This document shows positions 32,213-43,154 of a stretch of 64,000 nt of DNA, piece by piece. The stretch's first letter is position 1, and each line of letters opens with the position of its first letter. Source of the stretch: Corythucha ciliata (Eukaryota > Arthropoda > Insecta > Hemiptera > Tingidae); the NCBI GenBank assembly GCA_038030265.1, contig CM075943.1, positions 25,296,001-25,360,000 of the forward strand. The letters run 5' to 3'. Under the pieces are notes generated by a model that had not been told where the DNA came from, searched no databases, and saw nothing but the letters and a program-made list of their open reading frames with translations. The position numbers and the translations under genes are program-made.

Positions 32213-35200
32213 ACGAACAAAAATCGTTACACCTTACCGCCCTCCAACTCTGGCCCGTTTTTGAGAGCCGTTTCTGTTACATTCCAGCTCCCCTCCCCTT
32301 GCCCAGGGCCCTTGTCTTCTTAAAGACCATAAATAAGGAGGGGGAGGGTTCCTTCCTCGTTTCGGCAGCGATACCAAGCCGAGTGTGAGCGGCTTCACAA
32401 GCACCACAGCCCGAAATTCGCGATTTCGTGTGCTGATTCTGTGGCTAAAACGCTAGTTAAAATCGACCGACATGGTGGAGTTATTGCAGCAATAAAAAAT
32501 GGATAGATTTCTGCTTCCCCACCCACCTGAAAAGTTGCCCCCTCCACACCCTTTTATGGTGCTCGAGCGCTAAATTTTTTTGGTGTAGAGGGGGAGGAGC
32601 TCATTGTTTGCTCACAAAAATGGCATTTTGCATCATGGAACAAGGAAATATGTCCAAACACAAAAACGGCTACAACCCCATTCACGGCCGACGTTGTCCA
32701 TTCCCGACTTCTTTGGGGGCTTTCGTCCCGTGCAGTCGTTGGTTCGTTCCCCACTCCTGGAACTATTTGGCCATTCATTCATTGCACGATATGTTCGTCA
32801 AAAAGTTGCAGAATGGCACAGCAAATACTCTACTTTTCCAAGGCAGAGAATTTTTTGTAAAAACTCATTTCAGACCAGATTTTTGTTTTCTGGCAGACAA
32901 AACTTTCTCTGCGTCTCCAACCAGTAGAGTTCCTGGGAGTCACACTGTGAAAGTTTCTTCATCAAGGTTGGGTACAGGGGAAGTTCGTTTTTGGTTGTAA
33001 TATCGTAGAGGGGCCGGGGGAGCCAAACGGCAAATTATAAGTCAGCGATGCCTAAATTTCCGACTTTTTGTAGGGGTCGGAGAAAAAAGTCGCTATCTTC
33101 CATTTTTTGTAATCCCGCGAGTGAACCTTTTAATCCTTTACATCCCTACAGGTCCCGTGGTGGTAGTGAGGGGGTACATGTTTTGTCTTAATTGCTCGAT
33201 ATTTCTCTTTCCCCGTCCGGGGGAAGAGTGCGTCAAGTGCGTTAACGATACTTTTCAATTCAGTTCCTCCGGCCTCGTCAGTTTAATCTAATTCCTTGTT
33301 GCCATAGTCGCCCTTTCTACAAACAAATTGTAACTGAACTACCCCCCCCCCCACCACCACCACACCAACACTACTCCCCCTTCCCTATCTTTATTTTATG
33401 AGCTCATTTTCAAATATTGACTATCTCTTTCCAAGCGCTAATTTATTTCGCCTCGGAAAGAATAGCCGAGACGCTTTAAAATATTCTTTTCACGCAATGA
33501 GGTCAACGCTTTTAAGCGTTAAAAAATATTTTGTATTTACGACTTAATGAGCTTGGCTGTAAAGCGTAGAAGACTTTTTTTTTTGCTTGGAAAATGTAAT
33601 TGCGTTCCCCATTTGCACAAAATTCTGCATTTGGGCAGTTCATTTCCACCCGTCTTCACTGAATTAAATCGTATGTTAGTGGAGAAGACGGGTGGAAATG
33701 AAAATTGCCGAATGAAAGTTGCAATGAAAGTTGCAGAATTTTGTGCAAATGGGGAACGCTATAAGTTTTAATCACCCTCCCTTCCCTTCTACTCTAATTC
33801 CAGGCATTTCAAGTCTGGTGAGCTGCGCCACGATCGAAGATCTCCCAGAGCTTCACCCGCATGACGAGGAAAGGCTTCAACGAGCCGCTCGACTTTTACA
33901 GCAACGTCTAATACTTAGGCAGTGGCTGTACGATTTGGGACTTCAGCATCATCACCATAAGTGAGGGAAACAATTCTGCTTGAACAGACTGTAATTTCAT
34001 GATCTCGCGTTGTTTTTTTGTGTGTACAAAAACAGACTTCTTCAGGAAGATGTAACGTCCCTTGAAGACGTGTACTGGTTGGAGGATTCGCGGGCGAAAT
34101 TCCTCCTGGGAAAGGACTTCCCGGCGTGGAGCGCCGCTCGGCAAGCCCTGCCCGTCTCCAAAGAGGACCTGCTGTCCCTTAAAGCCGAGCTATGGAGCGC
34201 CGTCGTCAAAAGCAGTCAACACCAGGACGCTTGGACTTTTGGTACTGTAGCCCCCTTCCCTCGGGCTTCAAAAATTGAACACTACAAAATTAAAAATTAA
34301 AAAAAAAAAATGGTTTGAAATTTTAGGGGGTATGCTAGTGGTGTCCGTGAGCGTTGCCGGTCTCGTCACGCTAGCCGCCATGACGCAACCTTCGCTCGCA
34401 CCCGAAGCAAAACACTCTCTACTGCAGTACGTCACTGGAAAGTACCTGCACACGGGCAACACAACCGTTCAATTTCACTGGGAGGACCCCCAACTGGTTG
34501 GCCAGTCGACCAGCTTCACCATTTCTGTAAGACGACAAGTCCATCAAAAACTGTTGAAGCGAACAGTAAAGCTAAGCGACTCTGAACAGTTTTTTCAAAG
34601 AAACGGTCAACCCTATCCGATTTGCGACACCGATCGGCTGGTCGTCGAAGTCACCGAGTGTGAAGGGCATCGCCGTGTGGCCACCGTCACCGAACTGGGC
34701 GGTACCGACCCACAGTCGGTGAATACGGCCGTTGTCAAGTTCACCGTTCGCCAAGCAGGGCAGTACCTGTTGAATATTCTCATCGGAAATTCACATATCA
34801 ACGGAAGTCCGTTCGTTAAGACGTTTGTTCCAGGTTTTCTCTGGCTTTTTTACATCCACCCGCTCCACTTATCACTTAAACATAACTTTGAAACCGCAGG
34901 TCCACCCGATCCGGCAAAAACTGGATTTCTACGACCATCGTCCATTGTAATTTGTACTAGCGGCGTACCGCACAGCCTGGCTCTTGAACCGCGCGACGAA
35001 TTCAATAATTTATGTAAATTTTTAACCAACGAGAGGCCAACCGAAGGATACTCCGTGTCAATTAAACCGGTAAAACACGACTTTTTCACTAGGTACCTAA
35101 TTTTCCAATAATTAACACGGCAATCTCTCCCCCACTCCACCTCCCACAAGGCCGGCGAACAAACCTCCGAAGAATTGAACGCCGCCTGGAGCCTGGAGTA

Positions 35201-38200
35201 CGATAAAGAGTCGGGAAGAATAATGCTCGGTCTAATGATACCCGTAGAGGGGTGTTTTCGAGTTCTGACTTCCTTCAACGGGATATTACTAGTTAACGGG
35301 TGCTTTGACTGCGTTGTCCTAAGTGGTACGCTATAATGACGATCGCTAGACGTTTTTAAAGGCTAAAAGCCGCCCTCCCCCACCCTATTTTAAGCGAGCG
35401 ACGCGGCGCTCGTTCAAAAAAACGTTCGAAATCACAACACATGGTACGAGGCCCGCCTGCTCAGCTTTCAAGGTGAGCGCTACGTCAAACCCAGAAAAGT
35501 TTTGGTGTTCGTGTCGCCGAAACAGCTCACCATAAAAGAGTTTCTCCTGAAATTCATCCCCAAGCGTCTCATCACTTTCCGTCTGTGTCCATCCACTAAG
35601 GTAGCCTTCCCCCCTTCCACAACCGCGCGAACAATTTTTGAACGCTCAAAACATCCACCCATCCCGTTTCAGTTTCAGTTTCTCAACGAAACAAACAACC
35701 AAACCTCATTCCCGTCGTTTATCATAGACGACGGATGTCAACCCAAAGTCGAGCTTATGTCGAGAGATCGTAACGTCATCGCCGCGACTTTTACTCACTT
35801 TCTTTTGAAAAATATCGGTAACCCACCACCCTACCCAATAACGTTCACCCCTCCCCCCCCCCGATATTCACGTATATTTTATTTCAAGGAGGCTCTGAAA
35901 CTTTCAAGGACAAACAAGAATTTTTCTATCATGAAGTTCGTCGGTTCCATCACAAGCACTACCACGAGAAATTGTCCATGAAAGTCAACAGGGAGAAACT
36001 TTTAGAATCGGTAAGTTTATTAGTCAAAAAAAGTTGGTTTTTTTTTTTCACTCAATTTTCGGTTTTAGTCGCTTAAAGCCACAAAAAATTACTCAGTCAG
36101 CGACTGGTGCCGGAATTTCGAGATCACTTTTCAAGGGGAGCAAGGTAAGAGGTCCCCCTTGCCCCCACAAGAGAGAACAACATTATTATTTCTCTTGCCC
36201 TTTCAGGTGTTGATTGGGGAGGGTTGAGACGAGAATGGTTCCAACTCATTTGCGCTGCTCTTTTCGACCCTAGAAATTCGTTATTCAAAGGATTCTCCGA
36301 CAATCAGCAAGTGAGTCGTGTTGAGCGGGGGGGAGGGGTGTGGCTTGACGGTCTTCCAAAACAAAATACTTTTATCCGTCAGGCTTTAGTTCATCCGAAT
36401 CAAAAGAGGCCGCCACAACTCAAACTCAAGTACTACGAGTTCGCTGGGCGAGTCGTGGGCAAATGCTTGTACGAGTCGGCTCTGGGCGGTGGTTATAGAC
36501 AGTTGGTTCGCGCTAGGTTTACGCGGTCTTTTCTCGCCCAGCTGATTGGACTTAGAGTTCACTACAAGGTAAGACAAATGAAAAATGCTTAAAAACCTAC
36601 GAGCACTAGGTACAGGCTTTGCGATTCACTAAGCGCACGCACTGAGAGAGTGCGGATAGGGGGCCTTTTTTAGCCGCACTGACATGGGCTATACGGGTCG
36701 CCGCAAAGTTTCCGACAAACGACTGCTTTGAAGCCTAAGGTCCAGAGAAGACTGCAGACAGAGGATGTTCGACAGGACGACATTTTGGGGTGGAAAAATA
36801 TACAAAACCCGGTGATAACGCAAAACGCTCATTTATGAAACAATTTAAGGGGAGTTGACCGTCCCGATTTCAGCGTTTTGGTCAAGACGGCCCTCATATT
36901 TATCGAAACAACACGATACGATAGGCTTATAAGCCGTGTCCGAGTCATATGAGATTCTCGAAGTCGAATTTAACATCCCCCCCTCCATTTTCCCTTCTAT
37001 AAATCCGCTCAAACACTGTTAAAATATCGAGAGCGCCTAACGAAACTTCAGGATACTGAAGACCCACAATACACCCACTACCGAGCGCCTTAAGCGGGCC
37101 ACACACGATCAAACATACTTGACAGGCATGATTTTGCTAGTGGCGCTTGTCAAGCATGTTTGATGTTTGACGTCGTACCTACACGTTCAAACCAATTCTG
37201 TGATTCACAGTAACCCAATACCCATTTTTTTAAATGGTTTGAAACTGACAGATACGATCGATTCTGTTTATCAAACTTCATGTTTGCGAGCAAATTTTCT
37301 CGCAGCGACTGAAAACCGTCAAACGTGCTATCAAAGCTTCAAACCTTCAAACATGGCCCCCACCACGATCAAACGTGCTTGTAATTAAGCCGTTAAAACA
37401 TGAGGGAAGGGTCTGTTTGAAGTCAAAATGTCTGTTTGAATGTTTTCAAGTTGTTTTGGCCGCGAAAACCGCAAAATCGGGCTTAAATCATATATTACGA
37501 TGTGTGCCCCAGGCTGATAGTGGAGTGCAGTGGGGGTTTAGGGGACTCCCGGACAAATTCCAAGAGATGGGGGGGGGGGCACGTGAGAGGACTCTCGAGA
37601 AGAATACCCCCAGCTAGCGCCCCATCAGCTGTGTCACCGAGCGCCGATTTAGGTATGTTTGGTGAAGGCCTAACGGTAATGAGTGGAGGTTTAGACACTG
37701 AAAATGTTCAACTTCCGCAGAGTTTCTGGAGCGAAATAAAAATTTAAAAAAGTAACAAAAAAGTTACGCACTGAAACGTACAACCGATGAGTCATGCGGG
37801 TAATTGCATAAACCACGTCCGCAAAGTTAGTTCGGAGTTCTCTCTTGTAAAATTGGTTTAACCGTTTTCCAAGGATCCCACGAATTATGCTGCAAACTTC
37901 ACCGAGCAAGGGAATAAATTCACTAAAAGCACCGAAAAGAGGCAAAACGATCATATTTGCCGTCAGCGCCTTTAGGGTGCGTTTTGACCGGGATCGAATT
38001 GCATCCCACAATTGAGGATTTTCCGGGGTACCAATAAACTGAATTCAGCTCAAAAAGAAACTTTGAAAAAAATCTCCTTAAAAATCACCCGCTTAACCCC
38101 GACGAGTTTGGTGAAAATGACCAAAATTTGAAAATTGGACCCCCTCCCCGTATTCATTACGCCTTTGCTACGACACAGCAAGGTAAGATTTCCCAGGATA

Positions 38201-39227
38201 ACATTTCCATTATCCAGATAAGATTTTCCAGTAGGGTGTTCCAAATTTTGGACATTAATGTGGGTGGAACGTCGCACCAAACAGCAAATTCTGCCATTAA
38301 AACTTGTTGAGCTGTTTTTTCCCCCTTTTTTTCAGTACTTCGAACAAGATGACCCTGATCTGTACCTGAGTAAAGTCAAATACTTATTGGACCACGACGT
38401 AGAAGACATGGAATTATTTTTTGTCGAAGAAGAATACGATCAAAGTGGACAGTTGAACAAGGTACCCCCCGCCACCACCAGATGTGTCCTTAAAGCCTTC
38501 AATCACGTTCGTTCCGCTAAAACGCTAAAATTTCATTTTAGGTGGTCGAATTGGTTCCTAACGGGAGTAAAATAAAAGTTCATAATACAACGAAACAGCA
38601 ATATTTGGACGCGTTAGCTCAGTACAAACTAGCCACTAGTCTCAAGGATGAAATCGAGGCCTTTCTAAGGGGTTTGAACGATCTCATCCCTGACAACCTG
38701 TTGAGCATATTCGACGAAAATGAATTGGAGGTTTTGACCTTTTCTTCGCTATCAGCAACATTTTCTACATTTTCTGTGTGTGTGTGTGTCTATAAACAGC
38801 TCCTAATGTGTGGCACGGGTGAATACAGCGTGTCGGACTTTAAAGCCAATCACATCATCAACGGGTCGTCCCCTGAGTTTCGTCGAATTCTCGACTGGTT
38901 TTGGGCGGCCGTCTGTAATTTCACTCACGAAGAAATGGCTCGCCTTTTGCAATTCACCACGGGCAGTTCCCAGCTACCGCCGGGTGGTTTCAAAGAACTT
39001 CGACCACGTTTTCAATTAACACCGGCGCCTACTTTTGGCAATCTACCAACGGCTCATACCTGGTAAAGAAGAAAGTTTTGTACCCCCTCCTCATTTTAAT
39101 AACGTCCTATTTTTGTGCGAATAGTTTCAATCAATTGTGTCTACCTGACTACGACTCCTACGAGCAATTTGAAAAGGCGCTTCTTATCGCAATCAACGAA
39201 GGAACTGAAGGATTTGGCATGATATAA
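28105..39227 (+). CDS. AREL1: AREL1, HECT-type E3 ubiquitin ligase with N-terminal extension, 16 exons
   Basis: HECT ligase; vertebrate AREL1 ubiquitinates IAP antagonists. Exons: 28105-28279, 33804-33960, 34036-34241, 34327-34833, 34900-35069, 35151-35322, 35395-35600, 35673-35817, 35889-36010, 36069-36144, 36207-36310, 36383-36568, 38336-38461, 38542-38730, 38800-39062, 39125-39227. The sum is 968 aa (human 823). Residues about 10-30 are a membrane segment. Residues about 40-165 hold two SAM-like stretches (DWLEEHDLKHLQGLF; LRQWLYDLGLQ). A second membrane segment (about 180-195, MLVVSVSVAGLVTLAAM) matches the start of human AREL1. A filamin/Ig-like region follows (YLLNILIGNSHINGSPF), then VSPKQLTIKEFLLK, then HECT from about 610: DWGGLRREWF, YEFAGRVVGKCLYESALGGG, RARFTRSFLAQLIGLR, LLQFTTGSSQLPPGGF. 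The catalytic Cys (about residue 935) is in HTCFNQLCLPDYDSY, split by intron 15. Exon 9 uses the acceptor giving NIGGSETF. The gene appears fully intact. Confidence 0.95.
29562..31493. mobile_element. 1.9-kb fold-back DNA transposon in AREL1 intron 1
   Basis: Flanked by TA (29560-29561 and 31494-31495). Ends are CAGGGTGTTCGAAAATTCGA at the left and the inverse, TCGAACACCCTG, at the right. The two halves are long inverted copies (over 600 bp each, probably about 800, with roughly 10% difference by eye), for example AGCTGATTTGTGGTCGAAAT at the left against ATTTCGACCACAAATCAGCT at the right. Only small unassigned ORFs are present (30192-30467, 30648-31082), and these partly mirror each other. 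The TA target suggests a Tc1/mariner-type origin, but no transposase or DDE motif is visible. Confidence 0.8.
32163..32213 (+). repeat. (CAA)n microsatellite in AREL1 intron 1
   Basis: Runs of ACAACAACA repeat for about 50 nt. The rest of intron 1 between 31500 and 33600 shows no recognised exon. Confidence 0.9.
33602..33759. repeat. MITE, copy 1 of the GCGTTCCCC family
   Basis: 28-bp perfect inverted ends: GCGTTCCCCATTTGCACAAA at 33602 and its inverse ending at 33759. The inner hairpin core TTTCCACCCGTCTTC...GACGGGTGGAAA is at 33643-33697. Copy 2 is at 49188-49331 with the same arms. It inserted about 45 bp before AREL1 exon 2, inside the intron. Confidence 0.85.
37095..37164. repeat. Hairpin after a TTAA in AREL1 intron 12
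   Basis: After TTAA (near 37091-37094) comes GCGGGCCACACACGATC. ATCAAACATACTTGACA then pairs with CTTGTCAAGCATGTTTGAT, ending at about 37164. The matching right end is unclear. CACGATCAAACGTGCTTG recurs at 37364-37381 in direct orientation. Confidence 0.4.
37691..38011 (-). pseudogene. Unidentified mobile-element ORF fragment in AREL1 intron 12
   Basis: A 106-codon open frame opposite to AREL1. I do not recognise the protein. Its segment YAITRMTHRLYVSVRNFF is mirrored by a minus-strand frame at about 7190-7262 (YAMTRTTHQLHVFLPNFF), so it belongs to a dispersed repeat rather than a single-copy gene. Confidence 0.45.
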
Positions 39228-41006
39228 TCACCACCCTCAAGCTACATGAGGTGGTGGGGTGAGTTTTAACAGGAATTCGACTAAAAATGTCCCGCCCTTA
39301 GCCCAAGTCGCACATAATCAAGCCCCTTATAGGTTGTTTAAATTTTTTATTCCGCTAAACTCAACATTTTTTAATCACGGAGGCCTTAGATTTATACAAT
39401 CGTGTTCTCTTCTATTTACCTAGCGTGGCCTCTCGTTAGCACTATTTTGTATCTTTAAATTGTATAGTAGCGTTTAGAGAGTGAATTTTTCACCCAAAAG
39501 CTGAAAAAAAAGACTGATAGTAGTCAATTTGTTCACTTTAAAAATGCTTAGAAGCGTGCCGTAGCTAACAGGTTTTTTGTTTCAAAATCATTAATATTAT
39601 GTGATAATGACAATTGCTTTACAATTTATCAATATCAGCAGTGCAAACTTTTGTTCCTAAATTTATTGTTATTTATTTTGAACTATACGTTTTTAAAATA
39701 ATCATAAAAACGGAAAGAAATGGGATTATATTGACAATAATGATATAAATAGTAATTGATTTTATCTAACGCTGATCACGCCTATTTAAAAAACTTTAAA
39801 CCACACTTTTCGCTAAATAGACTTTTATTAGCGTTGTTCAGCCTATAACATATCTTTAACTCGTCACTTGAAAAAACAAAAACAAAACCTATTATATCGG
39901 TTTTACTGCGACTGTGGGGGGTAGGGAGGGCTTAAAATGGGCCAAATTAGTTTATTTAGTGAATAAAAATTAAATTTTTATTGAGAGGGGTGGAGAGCTT
40001 CAGAAGAAGGCTCCCGCTCACTTATGCGTTGTACAGCTGCCTTTTTTCGATATATTTTTTAAACAAATTCGATAATAAGAGTTGAATAGTGATCGTTGCA
40101 ATAATTGTGAGATAATTTTTATTGTTAATTATATTTTAGAATGTCCATTTCGCAATTTTTGTATCATTCCTTTCTATATGTTCTCTTGAAGAAGCGCCCC
40201 CACAACACTCATTTTGAGTTGGAGGAGACACCGGAACCCAAAAATCGGTCTATACAGGAGCGGTAAAACCGGATAATTTTAAGATGTCTCAAAATCGTGT
40301 GTTTCAGGCGAAGGAGGCGAGCATACACCCCCATCCCCACCCTCTGTGACGCGATTCTTTCGAGAACCGTGATTCGATCAATCGCCCCGGAGGTTTTGTG
40401 AAACGTGGAGGTCTTGGGGAGGAGCCATGGGCCCCCTAAAAACACCGCCCACAAACGGGGGAAAAACTGGCCTCACCAGGGAAAATCCGTACAACGACTT
40501 GTCTGGTGGAAAATCTGTTTTGAAAAGCGCACTTTAATGTAGACAAAAATGTTTTGTTTCGAGCTTTCTCTACCCCCGAGTTGGTCTACCGGTTATTTTC
40601 CTTGCCAAAATTGTAGAAGGTGTGAGATCCAAGAGGAAGCAGAGCGACACATATCCCGTGTGGTTGTGAGCTCAGCTGTGATGAGTGTTGCGTTCTTGAA
40701 CTGCAAAGAGTTCTTTGAATAACAAGTAAATTTATACTTTTGAACTGAACCGAATACGTCAATAGTTCAATAACACAACAGTGGAGAAGGGGGGTCGGTG
40801 TCCTAATAACCCCTCCTTTTTTCATCATCACATCCACAGAAGAGGGATAAGTGCTGACTCAACTAAATTCTAAATAAACATGGGTCGCAGTTTCGATTTT
40901 ATCTTATCTCCGAGTGTGAAGTACACCTGGAGCCCGTAATAAACGAGAATCCGCGTTTATTATTCCGCGTAGTTCCCCGTCGCAGTTGAAGCGACAGCTT
41001 GTAACA
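39228..41006. other. AREL1 to transporter intergenic region
   Basis: 1.8 kb, AT-rich in its first half (39350-40200), with the AREL1 3' UTR. AATAAA occurs at 39962-39967, far from the stop. The part close to 41006 should hold the transporter promoter. No additional gene was seen. Confidence 0.5.
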
Positions 41007-43028
41007 ATGACACCATTAAAAAAATCAAGAGAACGGTGGTGGTTGACCGTTGAACCAATACTGCTGGGTGTTTGCCTGACGAAAAACCTGATCAGTGAGA
41101 GAGCGTGACATTTTTCTTAATGTTCCCTCCCTCCCCACCACGTCAATCCGGATGTTTTTTTTGTTTTCAGGCCCTGATGTGTTTCACAACTGGATGAAAG
41201 CTCAGGCAGGATGGTTCGATCAGGAAGTATACCACACTAGCATCCGTTATCAGGGATACGGTCACTCAAAAATCACACAATTACTCGATTCCTTAAGAAT
41301 GATGCAAACTATTATGCTCTTTGTGGTACCACCGATTATAGGAATTTTAATTTCGCCCAAGCTCAGCACTTTTAGGCGAAAATGTTTCATTATTGTACCG
41401 TTAATAGGTTGGTACAAATTCCATCCCCCCCCCCTCATAATGAGCTTTAAAAAAAAGTTTAATTTTATTCTATAGGACAACTGTGCATGTGGGTATTGTT
41501 GGCCATTTTTGCCAAAACGCGAACCGGAAACCCATTTTTGACGATTCTTGCCACATCGTTCGCCATGCTATCCGGTGGAATGGTCGCCACTGTGGCATCT
41601 TGCCTCAGTTACGTTACGGACGTTGCTACAAAGGAAAAAATGGCCCTTCGGTAAGGGGCTCCCCGTCAAAATGCTCTCTATTTTAATTTAAACAAATGCA
41701 CCACCCTCCTCCCATCACAGATTTGGTCAATGCGCAGCCGCTGAAATTGTCTCCAAGTTAATTTCAGCGGTACTGCTAGTGTTCCTCGGCTCACCGGAGT
41801 CCTACTACAATGAGAACAACCCACAGTATTACTTCAAACTGTTTCTCGTCTGCGTCATCGCGGTTGGATGCGGTCTGTTGTACGCCACGTTCATTCTTCC
41901 TGAATCGATCAACTTCAACGAAGTAAGTAATCCCCCCCCCCCTCCATCGTTAAAATTGGAATTTTTTATGTAATCCACTTGTGCAGAAGCTCAAAGAGAA
42001 AATAAGTCAACTGAAAGTGTTGACAGTACACACGGACGCGCCCAATAAACCACAGGAGAAAAAAGTCGTGGTTTTTTTAACGCTGATCCTAGCCGTTATT
42101 ACATCAATTTTTGTATCGGGTACGACGAATTTAACCGCGGTTCAAGATCGTGACGTTATAAAAATGTCAAACAGGTGTAGAGAACGAGGTCTGGCACGAT
42201 CTACGAGCGGGAATCAATTGGCCTCTACAAGAATCTTCCGCTCTTTTGGCCTCCTATTGTGTTATGTGCGGTAAGACTGATTATTACACATCCCAACAGA
42301 GAGGTAACCGTCAACCATTGACATTTTAAAGGCGTTTGGACGACTTTTGGAGTTTGGATGTTTAGCGTTCGCATGAAGATTCGCGATTTCTTCACAATAG
42401 CCATCGTATGTTTCACCATTGCGCTGTCAGGATTTGGCAACCTGAATCACTATGAACTCCCTGACAAGATCATCACCTTGGGTATTGGAACTGCACTGTT
42501 CGTTCCACCGGTGATGTACAAGTCGTTTGTCGTGTCCGCGGTGGACAAGGACAAAACTGGTAAGTCCCCCTCACCCCTCACCAACCAACCATGGCATGAC
42601 GCTCCTTCGCGTTTTTTTTTTAGCCACAATAGTTATTCGTGTAGCGTTTTGCGAAGCCTTAGCGGCAACAATGGGTCCCACGGTGTACGACGCTTACACT
42701 CGTTTCGCCAAGTCCGGCAACAACATCAATTTGTCGTCGAATTTAATATTTACCGAGAGTTTCTGCATTCTGGCTCTCATCCTTCTCAGGTAAGGGATCT
42801 TTGACCGCCGAAAAATGACGCTCGATCGGTTCTACATTAATTGTTATTTTGTTTCTTTTCAGTCTGATATACAGGAAGTCGAACACAGGGCGTGAAATTC
42901 GTCAGTGTCCACCTGTGTACGTACAGCCCATGTGGAAACAGGATCCGCGAGACATTTTTTCAAATTGTTCACTAAGCGTTTACACGACGACCGACGAAAA
43001 AAAGTTGCTCATACCTCAGAAATTTTAA
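41007..43028 (+). CDS. SLC46-like major facilitator superfamily transporter, 9 exons
   Basis: Exons: 41007-41094, 41171-41407, 41476-41650, 41721-41922, 41987-42119, 42175-42270, 42332-42559, 42624-42789, 42863-43028. The sum is 1491 nt, 496 aa, all phases consistent. The protein starts MTPLKKSRERWWLTVEPILL, like the TM1 start (VEP) of the SLC46 family, which includes the proton-coupled folate transporter. Around eleven to twelve hydrophobic segments are visible, including MMQTIMLFVVPPIIGILI, QLCMWVLLAIFAK, then FAMLSGGMVATVASCLSYVTD, with the SGG and YVTD positions typical of SLC46 TM4. FILPESI precedes a cytoplasmic loop (KLKEKISQLKVLTVHTDAP) before TM7. The substrate is unknown. The short C-terminal tail contains Cys-Pro-Pro. 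Introns are 55-76 nt; the 55-nt intron 5 (42120-42174) is inferred because the unspliced frames do not join. Membership of the MFS is firm; the SLC46 subfamily is probable. Confidence 0.88.
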
Positions 43029-43148
43029 TTACTACGAGCATTGTATTATGGGGGGGGGGAGAGAGTTCGACGAAACGTCACTAGGGTTTTCTATCTTGAG
43101 AGGAAGCGTTTATAGCATCATAGCACCACCATCGCCAAACCATCTCAA

Positions 43149-43154
43149 AATAAA
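43149..43154 (+). promoter_or_regulatory. Poly(A) signal candidate of the transporter
   Basis: AATAAA about 120 nt past the transporter stop codon. Confidence 0.45.

Noticed and set aside
32554..33000. Overlapping frames of 74-130 codons in AREL1 intron 1
   Set aside because: No recognised domain and no splice pattern; probably decayed repeat sequence.
35011..35030. Possible small intron in AREL1 after FNNL (TGTAAAT donor)
   Set aside because: Reading through keeps the frame and gives sequence that aligns with the homologue, so no intron is needed.
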